From Bacillus sp. THAF10 (GTDB lineage Bacteria; Bacillota; Bacilli; Bacillales; Bacillaceae_I): DNA of 64,000 bases. This document shows positions 25,026-33,929 of this stretch, one piece after another. Numbering within the stretch: the stretch's first letter is position 1; each line of letters starts with the position of its first letter. Under the pieces are notes generated by a model. It was not told the origin of the DNA. It was given only the letters and a program-made list of their open reading frames with translations, and ran no database searches. The position numbers and the translations under genes were made by a program. The DNA is taken from contig NZ_CP045403.1 in NCBI RefSeq assembly GCF_009363695.1, positions 3,482,501 to 3,546,500 on the forward strand, written 5' to 3'.

Positions 25026-25658
25026 GTGCTACCTCATTACTATACCGTAAAAGGGCAAGGAGAGCATGAAATAACCATTCAAAAATCACGTTTCATTGCC
25101 CACATTGCTAGAGCAACAAAGGAAGAAGAAGCCCAAAGCTTCATCCAACAAATAAAAAAGAAGCATTGGGATGCGACACACAATTGCTCAGCTTACTTGA
25201 TTGGCGACCGTGATCAAATCCAAAAAGCGAATGACGATGGGGAACCAAGTGGCACTGCGGGTGTTCCTATCCTAGAAGTCCTAAAGAAAAAACATTTAAA
25301 GGACACAGTAGTTGTCATTACCCGCTACTTTGGAGGAATTAAACTTGGTGCCGGCGGCCTAATTCGCGCATATGGAAAATCAACTTCAGAAGGAATTAAT
25401 GCAATAGGAATGGTTGAACGTAAATTAGTGCAAATTATGCATACAACCGTTGAATATACTTTGCTCGGGAAAATAGAGAATGAACTAAGAGCTTCCGTAT
25501 ATATGATTAAAAATATACAATACTTGGAAGATGTAACTTTTGAGGTTTACGTGGAGGAAAAGAGCATCACGGAGTACCAAGATTGGATTACTGATCTTAC
25601 AAACGGAAAAGCGCAATTCACAACAGGAGAATCCGTTTACTTGGAACAGGATAGGTAA
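25026..25658 (+). CDS. yvyE: YvyE, IMPACT/YigZ family protein
   Basis: A 210-residue protein of the IMPACT family. The N-terminal domain (about 1-120) has the family signature: KSRFIAHIARATKEEEAQSF, AYLIGDRDQIQKANDDGEPS, GTAGVPILEVL, and TRYFGGIKLGAGGLIRAYG. A smaller C-terminal ferredoxin-like domain follows. Eukaryotic IMPACT regulates the eIF2 kinase GCN2; the bacterial role is not well known. The GTG start follows AAAGGAGAG. It is followed closely by an LCP gene, the B. subtilis yvyE-lcp arrangement. Confidence 0.93.
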   Translation: MLPHYYTVKGQGEHEITIQKSRFIAHIARATKEEEAQSFIQQIKKKHWDATHNCSAYLIGDRDQIQKANDDGEPSGTAGVPILEVLKKKHLKDTVVVITRYFGGIKLGAGGLIRAYGKSTSEGINAIGMVERKLVQIMHTTVEYTLLGKIENELRASVYMIKNIQYLEDVTFEVYVEEKSITEYQDWITDLTNGKAQFTTGESVYLEQDR

Positions 25659-25682
25659 ATTTTTGAAAGAGGAGACAAAACA

Positions 25683-26663
25683 TTGGTTAATTCAAGATAT
25701 GAAAAAAAGAACAGGAAAAGAAAACGACTAAAACGTATTCTATATACTTTTCTTATTCTTTTCTTAGTAGTTGTAGCTTATGGTGGATACCTTTTTTATG
25801 AAACATTTCAAGCAGCAAATCAAGCTTACACTGAATTGGACAGGGAAAAATCAAAATATCGCGAGAAGGAAGTTAAAATCAATAAAGATCCTTTTTCCGT
25901 GCTAATCATGGGTATTGAAGATTACTCAACAGGCGGGGAAAACGGTAGAACAGATACATTGATTGTCGCAACGCTAAACCCGAAAGAAAAGACCATGAAA
26001 TTATTAAGCATTCCACGTGATACACAAGTGTATTATGAACATCTTGGTTATAATTCGAAAATAAATCACGCCCATGCATATGGCGGTAAAGAAATGACCA
26101 TTGAAAAAGTCGAGGAGCTTTTAGAGGTTCCCATTGACTATTATTCAACCGTAAATTTTGAAGGATTTAAAAACGTGGTCGATATCGTTGGCGGCGTAGA
26201 AGTAGAAGTGCCATTTGACTTTACGGAGAAATCAGATGTCGACAACTCGACCATCTATTTTACAGAAGGAAAAATGAAGTTAAGCGGTGAAGAAGCTTTA
26301 GCTTATGCACGTATGAGAAAACAAGATCCTCGTGGTGACTTTGGCCGAGGAGATCGTCAAAAGCAAATCATTCAAGCAGCTGTAAGTGAGGTATTATCTC
26401 CAGGCAACCTGTTGAAGGTAGATGATATCGCGAAAGAAATGGGCGACAATGTTCAAACTAACATTAAAGTGTCAGAAGGTATTGGGCTAAGCAGATTGTA
26501 TGCAGGATTTAATTCATCTAATATGGAGAATTTAACACTTGAAGGTGCCGACGACAATAGCACAGGTGTTTACTATTTCATTCCTTATGAAGAGAGCATA
26601 CTGGAAGTTAGAGCTAAACTGCAAGAACACTTAGAAATTGAAGACACTACTACAGCAGAATAA
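25683..26663 (+). CDS. LytR-CpsA-Psr (LCP) family wall polymer ligase
   Basis: LCP enzymes transfer teichoic-acid-type polymers from the lipid carrier to peptidoglycan at the outer face of the membrane. The start is a TTG nine bases after GAGGAG; the nearest ATG is out of frame. A basic N terminus is followed by a single transmembrane helix (about residues 18-38), then the LCP domain (about 70-230) with the catalytic arginines and acidic residues in NGRTDTLIVATLNPK, LSIPRDTQVY, and AYARMRKQDPRGDFGRGDRQ. The 326 residues are typical of TagU. It is adjacent to tagO, consistent with attachment of polymers made from the TagO product. Confidence 0.93.
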   Translation: MVNSRYEKKNRKRKRLKRILYTFLILFLVVVAYGGYLFYETFQAANQAYTELDREKSKYREKEVKINKDPFSVLIMGIEDYSTGGENGRTDTLIVATLNPKEKTMKLLSIPRDTQVYYEHLGYNSKINHAHAYGGKEMTIEKVEELLEVPIDYYSTVNFEGFKNVVDIVGGVEVEVPFDFTEKSDVDNSTIYFTEGKMKLSGEEALAYARMRKQDPRGDFGRGDRQKQIIQAAVSEVLSPGNLLKVDDIAKEMGDNVQTNIKVSEGIGLSRLYAGFNSSNMENLTLEGADDNSTGVYYFIPYEESILEVRAKLQEHLEIEDTTTAE

Positions 26664-26670
26664 CTTACAA

Positions 26671-26708
26671 GACTTTGGGACCTAAACGGAACCCAAAGTC
26701 TTTTTTTC
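26671..26708 (+). terminator. Terminator of the yvyE-lcp unit
   Basis: AGACTTTGGG and CCCAAAGTCT form a 10-bp stem with a 12-base loop and a T7 tail. Confidence 0.85.
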
Positions 26709-26716
26709 ATGTATTA

Positions 26717-26752
26717 AAAAAGCACTTACCACATGAATGGGTAAGTGCTTTC
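26717..26752 (-). terminator. Terminator of tagO
   Basis: On the minus strand AAAGCACTTACC and GGTAAGTGCTTT pair with a nine-base loop and end in TTTTTT. It faces the lcp terminator. Confidence 0.85.
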
Positions 26753-26799
26753 TATTAAACTATTAATTTTTCCTGAGAAAGGAATGTCGTTTTAATGAG

Positions 26800-27867
26800 T
26801 TATTGACGGCCAAATACTTTTCGGTAAAATTTCATAAACGGTTTGTTTTCCTTAAATATTCCTACAAGCTCTGCAATGAATTGAATCAGGATGATGAGCA
26901 ACAAGGTGATTAGAATCGTACCCCAAATGGTAGCTGAGGTTAAGAAAATTGCACATGCTGCAAAGATAATACCAAATCCATATATCACTAAAACCGTGTT
27001 TTTGTGAGACAATCCTGATGCTAAAAGCCTGTGGTGCAAGTGGCTTTTATCTGGTGCGGAAATCGGCTGTTTGTTTAAAACCCTGCGAATGATCGCAAAA
27101 GCTGTGTCAAAAACTGGAACACCTAGGATGATAATCGGAATGACAAAACTGAATAACGTTACACTTTTGTACAATCCTAATAGGGAAAGCACAGAGATAC
27201 AATATCCTAAAAACAATGCACCAGTATCTCCCATAAAGATCTTCGCTGGATGGAAGTTGTAGAAAAGAAAACCAATCGTACTACCTAAAATGATGATGGA
27301 AAGGGTTAAGATAAGTTCTTTTCCGCCCATACCTGCAATGACAGCAATTGTTCCAATCGCGATGGTAGAGATTCCAGCTGCCAACCCATCAAGGCCATCA
27401 ATCAAGTTAATGGCATTGGTGATGCCAACAATCCAAAGAATGGTGATTGGGATGGAAAGGTAGCCTAAGTCAATTCGTTCCACAATAAATGGAATCGTGA
27501 TGAAATCAATTTTAAGGCCTGTATAAACGATAATACCTGCTGCTGCTATTTGTCCGAAAAGCTTTGTTCTTGCTTTTAATTCATATTTATCATCAAAAAT
27601 ACCGATTAGGACGATGATAAGTGCCCCAATGGTAATCCCGGTGATTCGTTGATCATAAAGTCCAACAAAGATATAACCTACAACCACACCGATGAAAATG
27701 GCGAGTCCGCCTAATCGAGGCATAATCTTTTGGTGAACCTTCCGAATGTTCGGTTTATCTGTTGCACCAATAAAGTGTGCAAATTTTATAACCAATGGCG
27801 TAATAACGAGGACGGTGATGAATGACACTAAAAATGCGAGTACTAACTGAAAATCCATTGTCGTCAC
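26800..27867 (-). CDS. tagO: Undecaprenyl-phosphate GlcNAc-1-phosphate transferase TagO
   Basis: TagO starts wall teichoic acid and often teichuronic acid synthesis by moving GlcNAc-1-phosphate from UDP-GlcNAc to undecaprenyl phosphate. The 355 residues are a polytopic membrane protein of about 10-11 helices. The MraY/WecA family motifs are present: KVHQKIMPRLGGLAIFIG, GIFDDKYELKARTKLFGQ (Mg-binding Asp pair), GITNAINLIDGLDGLAAG, NFHPAKIFMGDTGALFLG, and the sugar-recognition HLHHRLL in PDKSHLHHRLLASG. It precedes a polysaccharide gene cluster that could use its lipid-linked product. Confidence 0.95.
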   Translation of the reverse strand: MTTMDFQLVLAFLVSFITVLVITPLVIKFAHFIGATDKPNIRKVHQKIMPRLGGLAIFIGVVVGYIFVGLYDQRITGITIGALIIVLIGIFDDKYELKARTKLFGQIAAAGIIVYTGLKIDFITIPFIVERIDLGYLSIPITILWIVGITNAINLIDGLDGLAAGISTIAIGTIAVIAGMGGKELILTLSIIILGSTIGFLFYNFHPAKIFMGDTGALFLGYCISVLSLLGLYKSVTLFSFVIPIIILGVPVFDTAFAIIRRVLNKQPISAPDKSHLHHRLLASGLSHKNTVLVIYGFGIIFAACAIFLTSATIWGTILITLLLIILIQFIAELVGIFKENKPFMKFYRKVFGRQ

Positions 27868-28092
27868 CTAATTTCTTGTTCTTATTTTTAGCATTTCATT
27901 TAATGAAAGTAATCATGTCTAGTTTAATTATCCAATTGCTTGTTTAGCACCCTTAGTCATTTTATCAAATAAGTACCCAGATGAAAATACAAATTATCTA
28001 ACCTTAACACAAGCATAATATAACTGAAATAGGGTTTTTACGCTAAATTAACAAAGATTGTCGACTCGTGTCAAATCCTCACATTTTTCGTG

Positions 28093-28857
28093 TTATGCTC
28101 TTTTTTTAACCCCATTGTAGGCATAATTTACAAAGCACCATGCTGCCTTGAAAAAACTCAGTCTCTCTATTTGACGATATACATACCAATTTCGTTTCGC
28201 AGTTTTAAATTTATTACTGGAAATTGACCCTTGAACATAACGATATTTTGCTAAAGGCTCCTGAATGCCATAGGCAATATAGCCTTTTTTCAAGATGGAA
28301 AGCCAAAAAGCAAAATCCTGTCTTGTTCGGATAAGAGGCATCTTCATTTTTCCGATTTTTTCTATATTTAACATGACCGTTAAACAACCGATAATCGTAT
28401 TTCTCAGATAGCCTTCATAATCGATTTTTTCTGGAACATCGACCACCTTATCTAAATCGTTACCTTGTTCATCAATGATGAGATACTTTGTGAACGAAAA
28501 TGCCACATCGTGCTCTTCCATAAAAGCAACCTGTTTTTCTAATTTGGTAGGCACCCATAAATCATCACTATCCAAAAAGGCGACATACTTTCCTTTAGCT
28601 GCATCTATTGCGGTATTTCTGGCAACAGCAGCCCCACTGTTTTGATCAAGCTGTATGATGCGAATTCGAGCATCTTTTTCTTTATACTGATTGATGATTG
28701 CATAACTATTATCAGTGGATTGGTCATCGACAAGAATTAACTCCCAGTTTTCGTATGTTTGGCTTAAAATCGATTCGATACAGCTTGCAATATGCATTTC
28801 GGCATTATATACAGGTGTAACGATGGAAACTAAAGGAGTTTTTGCAGTTTCTTTCAT
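28093..28857 (-). CDS. Family 2 glycosyltransferase (TuaG-like)
   Basis: The GT-A domain starts PLVSIVTPVYNAEMHIASCI and has LILVDDQSTDNSYAIIN with the nucleotide-binding Asp and GAAVARNTAIDAAKGKYVAF followed by LDSDDLW, the metal-binding DxD-type motif. The 254 residues and the C-terminal part resemble TuaG-type enzymes of teichuronic acid operons. The start is the ATG of MKETAKTPLV after GGAGGAAATAAAATC; ten extra residues would extend across that site. It is separated from the protease gene on its right by a terminator, so it may be transcribed alone. Sugar and acceptor are unknown. Confidence 0.85.
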   Translation of the reverse strand: MKETAKTPLVSIVTPVYNAEMHIASCIESILSQTYENWELILVDDQSTDNSYAIINQYKEKDARIRIIQLDQNSGAAVARNTAIDAAKGKYVAFLDSDDLWVPTKLEKQVAFMEEHDVAFSFTKYLIIDEQGNDLDKVVDVPEKIDYEGYLRNTIIGCLTVMLNIEKIGKMKMPLIRTRQDFAFWLSILKKGYIAYGIQEPLAKYRYVQGSISSNKFKTAKRNWYVYRQIERLSFFKAAWCFVNYAYNGVKKRA

Positions 28858-28960
28858 GATTTTATTTCCTCCTACAAAAATGAGCAATGATACTATTTAG
28901 CGTTACCTAACCTTATATTTATAATTCTGCAGTAAATTGTCAAAAATGACAAGAATATTC

Positions 28961-28996
28961 AAAATGGCTATCGAATTTACACGATAGCCATTTTTT
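28961..28996 (-). terminator. Terminator of the CWB2 subtilase
   Basis: AAATGGCTATCG and CGATAGCCATTT form a 12-bp stem with an eight-base loop, just after the protease stop codon. Confidence 0.8.
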
Positions 28997-29020
28997 CTAC
29001 AAAACTACGATTCTTACATA

Positions 29021-31075
29021 CTAATTGGCATAAAGAATTTTGTCAATTTTCCATATCACTTCTGATTCAATTGCCTTTCTTCCGCCAAGTATTTGATATG
29101 ATTCGGACTGATGTTGCTGTAAATAGGCTTTTGTAGCATCGTCTAACCCATTGCGCTTAATTAACAACAGATTTTTATGCTCTTTTGCAGCAAGCAATCC
29201 ACCAGCAAGGGCATCTTTAAAATCTGACCCCGTTGCAAAATAATAACCATTCTTTTCGGATGGGAAGAAAGTTGCAACTGCAATATTTGTTTTATAACGG
29301 TTGGTGCCAGAGATTCGAATGGCATTCAAGCTTTTTTCGAGATTCGTGCTTATTACTTCTGTACCACCAATAAGGTATTTTTTGGAAAATTTCTTACTGC
29401 TAATAAATTCCTTTGACGAGGTTGGGATCCAATTGTTCTCTACAAATAAAATCGGTATTTCTCTATTAGCAGCCACAACCGAAGCAGACAAGGCATCAGG
29501 AAAGCTTTTGCCATTTACAATCAAAACTTCCCCATTTTTTGTATTTAAAAACTTGCCAATTTCTGCAGCTGTGTCATATCTTGTTTTCCCTGAAATTCTT
29601 ATGCTTTCTAGTCCATTTTCTTTGAGCTTCTTTTCTATCTGGGAGCTGATGGCCTGCTCTCCTCCAACTAATAAAACTTTGTTCACTCCAAGTTTTTTCA
29701 TGGATTGAATAGAGGATGATGGAAGGTAATTTTTTTCCGTTAGGTAGATCGGACTATCTAATTTATAGGCTAACGGGGCAACAGCAAGACTGTCAGCAAA
29801 TTGCTGGCTACTAGCTAAGATTGCAAAGCTGCCTGTCCATTTTCTTGTACCATTAGACAGGGTCGATTCTTCGACATTGCTCCAACCCTGCTCTGCAATT
29901 TTCACAGCCGTCTCCAAGGAGTTTGCACCATAAATTCTGCTTTTATTATGATAATAGTCAAGAGAACTCGCTACATCGACTGATCCATATTGAACAGGAA
30001 ACACGTCTTGATTTACACTAGATTGCTCAATAATTTCTATGATTTGCTCAGAAGTTAACGATTTGTCGATTCCCTTGAGAAGCGCTGCATGGGATGCTAC
30101 CATCGGTGCTGCCATGCTGGTTCCATCCATCCATGCATACCCTTCAAGGGTAGAACTTTTGTTTGTTGGGTACGTACTAATAACATTAGAGCCAACTGCC
30201 ACTACTGAAACAGACTCGCCAAAGTTGGAAAAACTTGCAAGAGCACCAGAAGCCGTGCTTGCTCCAACAGAGAGTACTCCTGGAAAACCTGCTGGGTATT
30301 CGACCGTTTCACTTGTCTTGTTTCCAGCAGCTGCTACTACTAAAACTCCTTTACTCAAAGCCTGTTGAATAGCATCCTGTACCGCCTGGCTTTTTGGACC
30401 TGCTATGCTGATGTTAATAATCTCTGCACCGTTACTAACGGCATACTCTATTCCCTTTGCGATGTCAGAAGCATATGCACCGTGCTGATCTCCAACTTTT
30501 ATAGGCATCATGCGTACATTTTGTGCAATGGAAGCAATGCCAATACCATTATTTGTTTTCGCTCCTACAATTCCTGCTACATGTGTTCCGTGACCAAGTT
30601 CGTCATGTGGCAAGCTCCCAGGAGCAAGTACGTTGTATGGCTTGAAAATCGTATCTTTTAAATCTGGGTGTGTATGATCTATTCCTGAATCCAACACAGC
30701 CACCGTTACTTGATCAGTAGGTGTATAGCCTGTCCAAGCCTGCTGTATGTTCATTGATTCAAACGATTGTTCTTGGTAATGAAAATGTGGATCGTTCACC
30801 TTTGTATAGTGATACCGATAGTCTTCTTCCACATATTCCACTTCTTTACTTTTTTCATACTGTTTTTTTATCTTTGACAAATCTTTACGGTAAACGTTCT
30901 TTACCTCGAAGTCTTCGCCATGATTTGCAAAGGTATGCTGTTTTTCTTTATTTTTATGTTTGATTATTACCCTAACATTTTCCCCGATTTGTGATGCGTT
31001 TACATTTTCGTGATGTGTGAATAGGGCAAGAAATATTAGCAGTACCGAAAGCAGAATTCCTGCACATTTTCTCAT
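29021..31075 (-). CDS. Secreted subtilisin-like protease with three CWB2 repeats
   Basis: A 684-residue exported S8 serine protease. Signal peptide (about 1-27), then an I9-type propeptide inhibitor domain (about 35-100). The subtilase domain (about 115-375) has catalytic Asp in VAVLDSGIDHTHPDL, His in ELGHGTHVAGIVGA and Ser in DGTSMAAPMVASHAALL, plus the oxyanion Asn in VVAAAGNKT. Residues about 380-684 are three CWB2 repeats (RIYGANSLETAVKIAEQGW, RISGKTRYDTAAEIG, RISGTNRYKTNIAVA). The protease is probably held on wall polymer and works at the surface. It lies beside the polysaccharide locus. Confidence 0.93.
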   Translation of the reverse strand: MRKCAGILLSVLLIFLALFTHHENVNASQIGENVRVIIKHKNKEKQHTFANHGEDFEVKNVYRKDLSKIKKQYEKSKEVEYVEEDYRYHYTKVNDPHFHYQEQSFESMNIQQAWTGYTPTDQVTVAVLDSGIDHTHPDLKDTIFKPYNVLAPGSLPHDELGHGTHVAGIVGAKTNNGIGIASIAQNVRMMPIKVGDQHGAYASDIAKGIEYAVSNGAEIINISIAGPKSQAVQDAIQQALSKGVLVVAAAGNKTSETVEYPAGFPGVLSVGASTASGALASFSNFGESVSVVAVGSNVISTYPTNKSSTLEGYAWMDGTSMAAPMVASHAALLKGIDKSLTSEQIIEIIEQSSVNQDVFPVQYGSVDVASSLDYYHNKSRIYGANSLETAVKIAEQGWSNVEESTLSNGTRKWTGSFAILASSQQFADSLAVAPLAYKLDSPIYLTEKNYLPSSSIQSMKKLGVNKVLLVGGEQAISSQIEKKLKENGLESIRISGKTRYDTAAEIGKFLNTKNGEVLIVNGKSFPDALSASVVAANREIPILFVENNWIPTSSKEFISSKKFSKKYLIGGTEVISTNLEKSLNAIRISGTNRYKTNIAVATFFPSEKNGYYFATGSDFKDALAGGLLAAKEHKNLLLIKRNGLDDATKAYLQQHQSESYQILGGRKAIESEVIWKIDKILYAN

Positions 31076-31111
31076 TCTCTTTTCTCCCTTTATCCCCTTT
31101 TATGTGGCCTC

Positions 31112-31612
31112 TTATATGAACTGCATGTCTTTAATAATCCAGCCGTTTCCGTTTCTTTCTACGATCACAGATACCTCAATGTTAGACCGAGAATCAACCC
31201 AGCGGACAAGCACTTCTTTTTCATTTATTGGAATATACTCAGGTTCTTCTTCTATATCTGAGTCCAGTGTAGTGAATTGCTCTACAAATGATTGTAACTC
31301 AGGTTCATCGCCAGACCAGTAATCAACAAACTCTGATAGCATAGGTTCTGCAAAATAGTTAGACAGATAGTCCTCAAGCTCTTTGCGTGTCATCAAATCT
31401 GGGTCTGGTTGATCGTCGTCCATTGTAAGATTGTGGAACTTGAATTTCGCTATTTCAATATAGGACATGATATTTCTCTTCTGTCCTGGACTAATGTCTA
31501 ATTCTTCTTCTACTTCTCTGTTGTACAGTACTTCTTCACTATTTAAAAAGAAAAAGCCTGACACAAAAATGACGCTTAATATAATGAACAAGATGGATTT
31601 CCAACGCCTCAT
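31112..31612 (-). CDS. Hypothetical membrane-anchored protein
   Basis: A 166-residue protein I do not recognise. Residues about 5-24 form one membrane helix (SILFIILSVIFVSGFFFLN) or an uncleaved signal. The rest is acidic and predicted extracellular, ending in beta strands (EVLVRWVDSRSNIEVSVIVE then GNGWIIKDMQFI). That pattern recalls small NTF2-like or conjugative-transfer-like outer domains, but this is only a visual impression. The ATG chosen follows GAGGTG by eight bases; an upstream GTG is possible. It lies between the CWB2 protease and the UDP-glucose dehydrogenase. Confidence 0.65.
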   Translation of the reverse strand: MRRWKSILFIILSVIFVSGFFFLNSEEVLYNREVEEELDISPGQKRNIMSYIEIAKFKFHNLTMDDDQPDPDLMTRKELEDYLSNYFAEPMLSEFVDYWSGDEPELQSFVEQFTTLDSDIEEEPEYIPINEKEVLVRWVDSRSNIEVSVIVERNGNGWIIKDMQFI

Positions 31613-31647
31613 CTCCAGCACACCTCATTACCCTTTTATATAATGAC

Positions 31648-31677
31648 CAAAAGATGTGCATAAAACATGCACATCTC
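31648..31677 (-). terminator. Terminator after UDP-glucose dehydrogenase
   Basis: On the minus strand AGATGTGCA and TGCACATCT form a stem with a seven-base loop followed by TTTTGG. Confidence 0.65.
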
Positions 31678-31687
31678 CCTGTTATCC

Positions 31688-32995
31688 TTAATTACCTTTT
31701 ACTGTTTTTCTCCCGATGGATGAATAATAAAAACCAAGTTCTTCCATTAAATCAAGAGTAAACATATTTCTACCGTCAATGATGATCGGTTGTTTGAGCT
31801 TGCCTTTTAACGCATGTAAATCCATGTCCTTAAATTCCTTCCAATCCGTAAGGACGATGGCTGCATCTGCATCCTGAACAGCTTGCTCATAGCTATCGAC
31901 TGTTTGTAGATTGGGAATTTCTTTATGAGCATTTTTACTTGCCACAGGATCATAGGCAATAACGTTGGCTCCCTCTTCTTGAAGCTTTGGAATAATATCA
32001 AGAGAAGGTGCTGCTCGCATGTCGTCTGTGTTTGGTTTAAATGCAAGACCTAAGACGGCAAGCTTCTTCTCCTTAATATCTCCTCCAAAGGCTTCTTTAA
32101 CTTTATCGTAGATGCGGAATCTCTGGTTAGCATTCACGTTCTCTACATCTTTCACGATTCGAAGGTTATAGCCTGCTTTTTCTGCAATGCTAATGAGCGC
32201 ATTCGTATCTTTAGGAAAGCAAGAACCACCATAACCAATTCCAGCGGCAAGAAATGCTTTTCCAATACGATTGTCATAGCCCATGCCTTCTGCCACTTTT
32301 GTGACGTCAGCGCCTACTAATTCGCATATATTGGCAATTTCATTAATAAAGCTGATTTTGGTTGCCAAGAATGCATTTGCGGCATATTTAATCATTTCAG
32401 CAGTTTCGATATCAGAAACTACGATGTTTGTTTGGAATGGCTCATGAAGCTTTGTTAACACATCTTTTGCCTTTTCACTCTCGACGCCAATGACAGCACG
32501 TTCCATATTCATTGTGTCATAAATGGCAGAGCCTTCTCTTAGAAACTCAGGATTGGAAGCTACATCAAAGTTGCTATGTCCTGCTTCCTTCTCAATAATA
32601 CCTTTTATCCATTTACCTGTTCCAACAGGCACCGTGCTCTTCGTTACGATGACCTTGTAGTCAGTCAGGTGTTTACCAATGGAGGTAGCAACTGCTTCCA
32701 CAAAGCGAAGATCTGCGTCGCCATTCTCCTTTGGCGGCGTTCCAACAGCAATGATAATGATGTCAGCATCCTCCATCGCTTCTTCTAATTCCGTTGTGAA
32801 AAACAGCTGTTTCTTATTAATATTTTTTAGAACTAGCTCTTCCAAACCCGGCTCATAAATGGGAATGATTCCTTTTTTTAAGTTATTGATTTTGTTTTCA
32901 TCAATATCCACACATGTTACTTTGTTGCCAATGTCACTAAAACATACACCGGAAACTAGGCCAACATATCCTGTTCCAATAACACAAATATTCAT
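31688..32995 (-). CDS. tuaD: UDP-glucose 6-dehydrogenase
   Basis: It oxidises UDP-glucose to UDP-glucuronate using two NAD, supplying uronic acid for teichuronic-type polymers. The Rossmann fold motif is NICVIGTGYVGLVSGVCFS. The catalytic Cys is in GIGYGGSCFPKDTNALI. Other signatures are TKSTVPVGTGKWI, NPEFLREGSAIYD and KYAANAFLATKISFINE. Of two adjacent ATG codons, the second is better spaced from GAGGG; using the first adds one residue. gtaB lies just upstream, so its substrate is made by the neighbour. Confidence 0.93.
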   Translation of the reverse strand: MNICVIGTGYVGLVSGVCFSDIGNKVTCVDIDENKINNLKKGIIPIYEPGLEELVLKNINKKQLFFTTELEEAMEDADIIIIAVGTPPKENGDADLRFVEAVATSIGKHLTDYKVIVTKSTVPVGTGKWIKGIIEKEAGHSNFDVASNPEFLREGSAIYDTMNMERAVIGVESEKAKDVLTKLHEPFQTNIVVSDIETAEMIKYAANAFLATKISFINEIANICELVGADVTKVAEGMGYDNRIGKAFLAAGIGYGGSCFPKDTNALISIAEKAGYNLRIVKDVENVNANQRFRIYDKVKEAFGGDIKEKKLAVLGLAFKPNTDDMRAAPSLDIIPKLQEEGANVIAYDPVASKNAHKEIPNLQTVDSYEQAVQDADAAIVLTDWKEFKDMDLHALKGKLKQPIIIDGRNMFTLDLMEELGFYYSSIGRKTVKGN

Positions 32996-33026
32996 CATAA
33001 TCCCTCGCTCGCTATTCTTTAGGCTG

Positions 33027-33917
33027 TTATTCTTGGTTGTCTAATTTCCCGACTAAATCCTTAAGCAGGTTAATAACAGGACCTCTCAGGTCATCTCTCA
33101 TTAAAGCAAACTCAATTTGAGCCTGGATAAATCCATATTTATTACCAATATCATACCTTGTTCCTTTGAAATGATAGCCATAAACATCTTGGGTTTTTGT
33201 TAGCTCCTGTAGTGCGTCTGTTAGCTGAATTTCATTGCCTCTTCCTGGTTTAATGGTTTCAAGAATATCAATGATTTCAGGTGTTAACACATAGCGCCCC
33301 ATAATTGCCAAGTTGGATGGAGCGTCCTCAATTGCAGGTTTTTCAACAAGAGCGTTTACTTTAAAGGAATCTTTTCCGCTTTCACTCTTATTGTACGCAA
33401 TCACTCCGTAGCTGGATAAATCCTTCTCCGGAACCTCTTGAACTCCAATGACAGATGCATTCTTCGATTCGAACTCATTGATTAATTGCTTAAGGCAAGG
33501 CTCGTTTTGGGAAACGACAATATCGTCCCCTAACATTACAGCAAACGGCTCATTCCCAATAAATTTTCGTGCACACCATATAGCGTGACCTAAGCCTTTT
33601 GGTTCTTTTTGTCTGATGTAATGGATATCCGCCATATCGGAAATGTTTTTAATTTCTGTTAATTGGTCAAACTTTTTCTTAGCTGATAAGGATTCTTCTA
33701 GCTCTAAGGAACGGTCAAAATGATCTTCGATTGCACGCTTGCCTCGTCCCGTTACAATCAGAATTTCCTCAATACCAGACTGAATAGCTTCCTCGATAAT
33801 ATATTGTATCGTTGGTCTGTCAACAATCGGTAGCATTTCTTTTGGTTGGGCTTTTGTTGCTGGTAAGAATCTTGTGCCTAATCCAGCCGCTGGAATAATT
33901 GCCTTTTTCACTTTCAT
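33027..33917 (-). CDS. gtaB: UTP-glucose-1-phosphate uridylyltransferase
   Basis: It makes UDP-glucose from UTP and glucose-1-phosphate. The nucleotidyltransferase signature is [20 protein letters not shown] followed by [17 protein letters not shown]. Further motifs are [31 protein letters not shown] and the sugar-binding [20 protein letters not shown]. The 296 residues match GtaB. The ATG chosen is the second in-frame start, seven bases after GAGGTG. A second copy elsewhere for teichoic acid glucosylation is likely but not visible here. Confidence 0.93.
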   Translation of the reverse strand: MKVKKAIIPAAGLGTRFLPATKAQPKEMLPIVDRPTIQYIIEEAIQSGIEEILIVTGRGKRAIEDHFDRSLELEESLSAKKKFDQLTEIKNISDMADIHYIRQKEPKGLGHAIWCARKFIGNEPFAVMLGDDIVVSQNEPCLKQLINEFESKNASVIGVQEVPEKDLSSYGVIAYNKSESGKDSFKVNALVEKPAIEDAPSNLAIMGRYVLTPEIIDILETIKPGRGNEIQLTDALQELTKTQDVYGYHFKGTRYDIGNKYGFIQAQIEFALMRDDLRGPVINLLKDLVGKLDNQE

Positions 33918-33929
33918 TCCCAAACACCT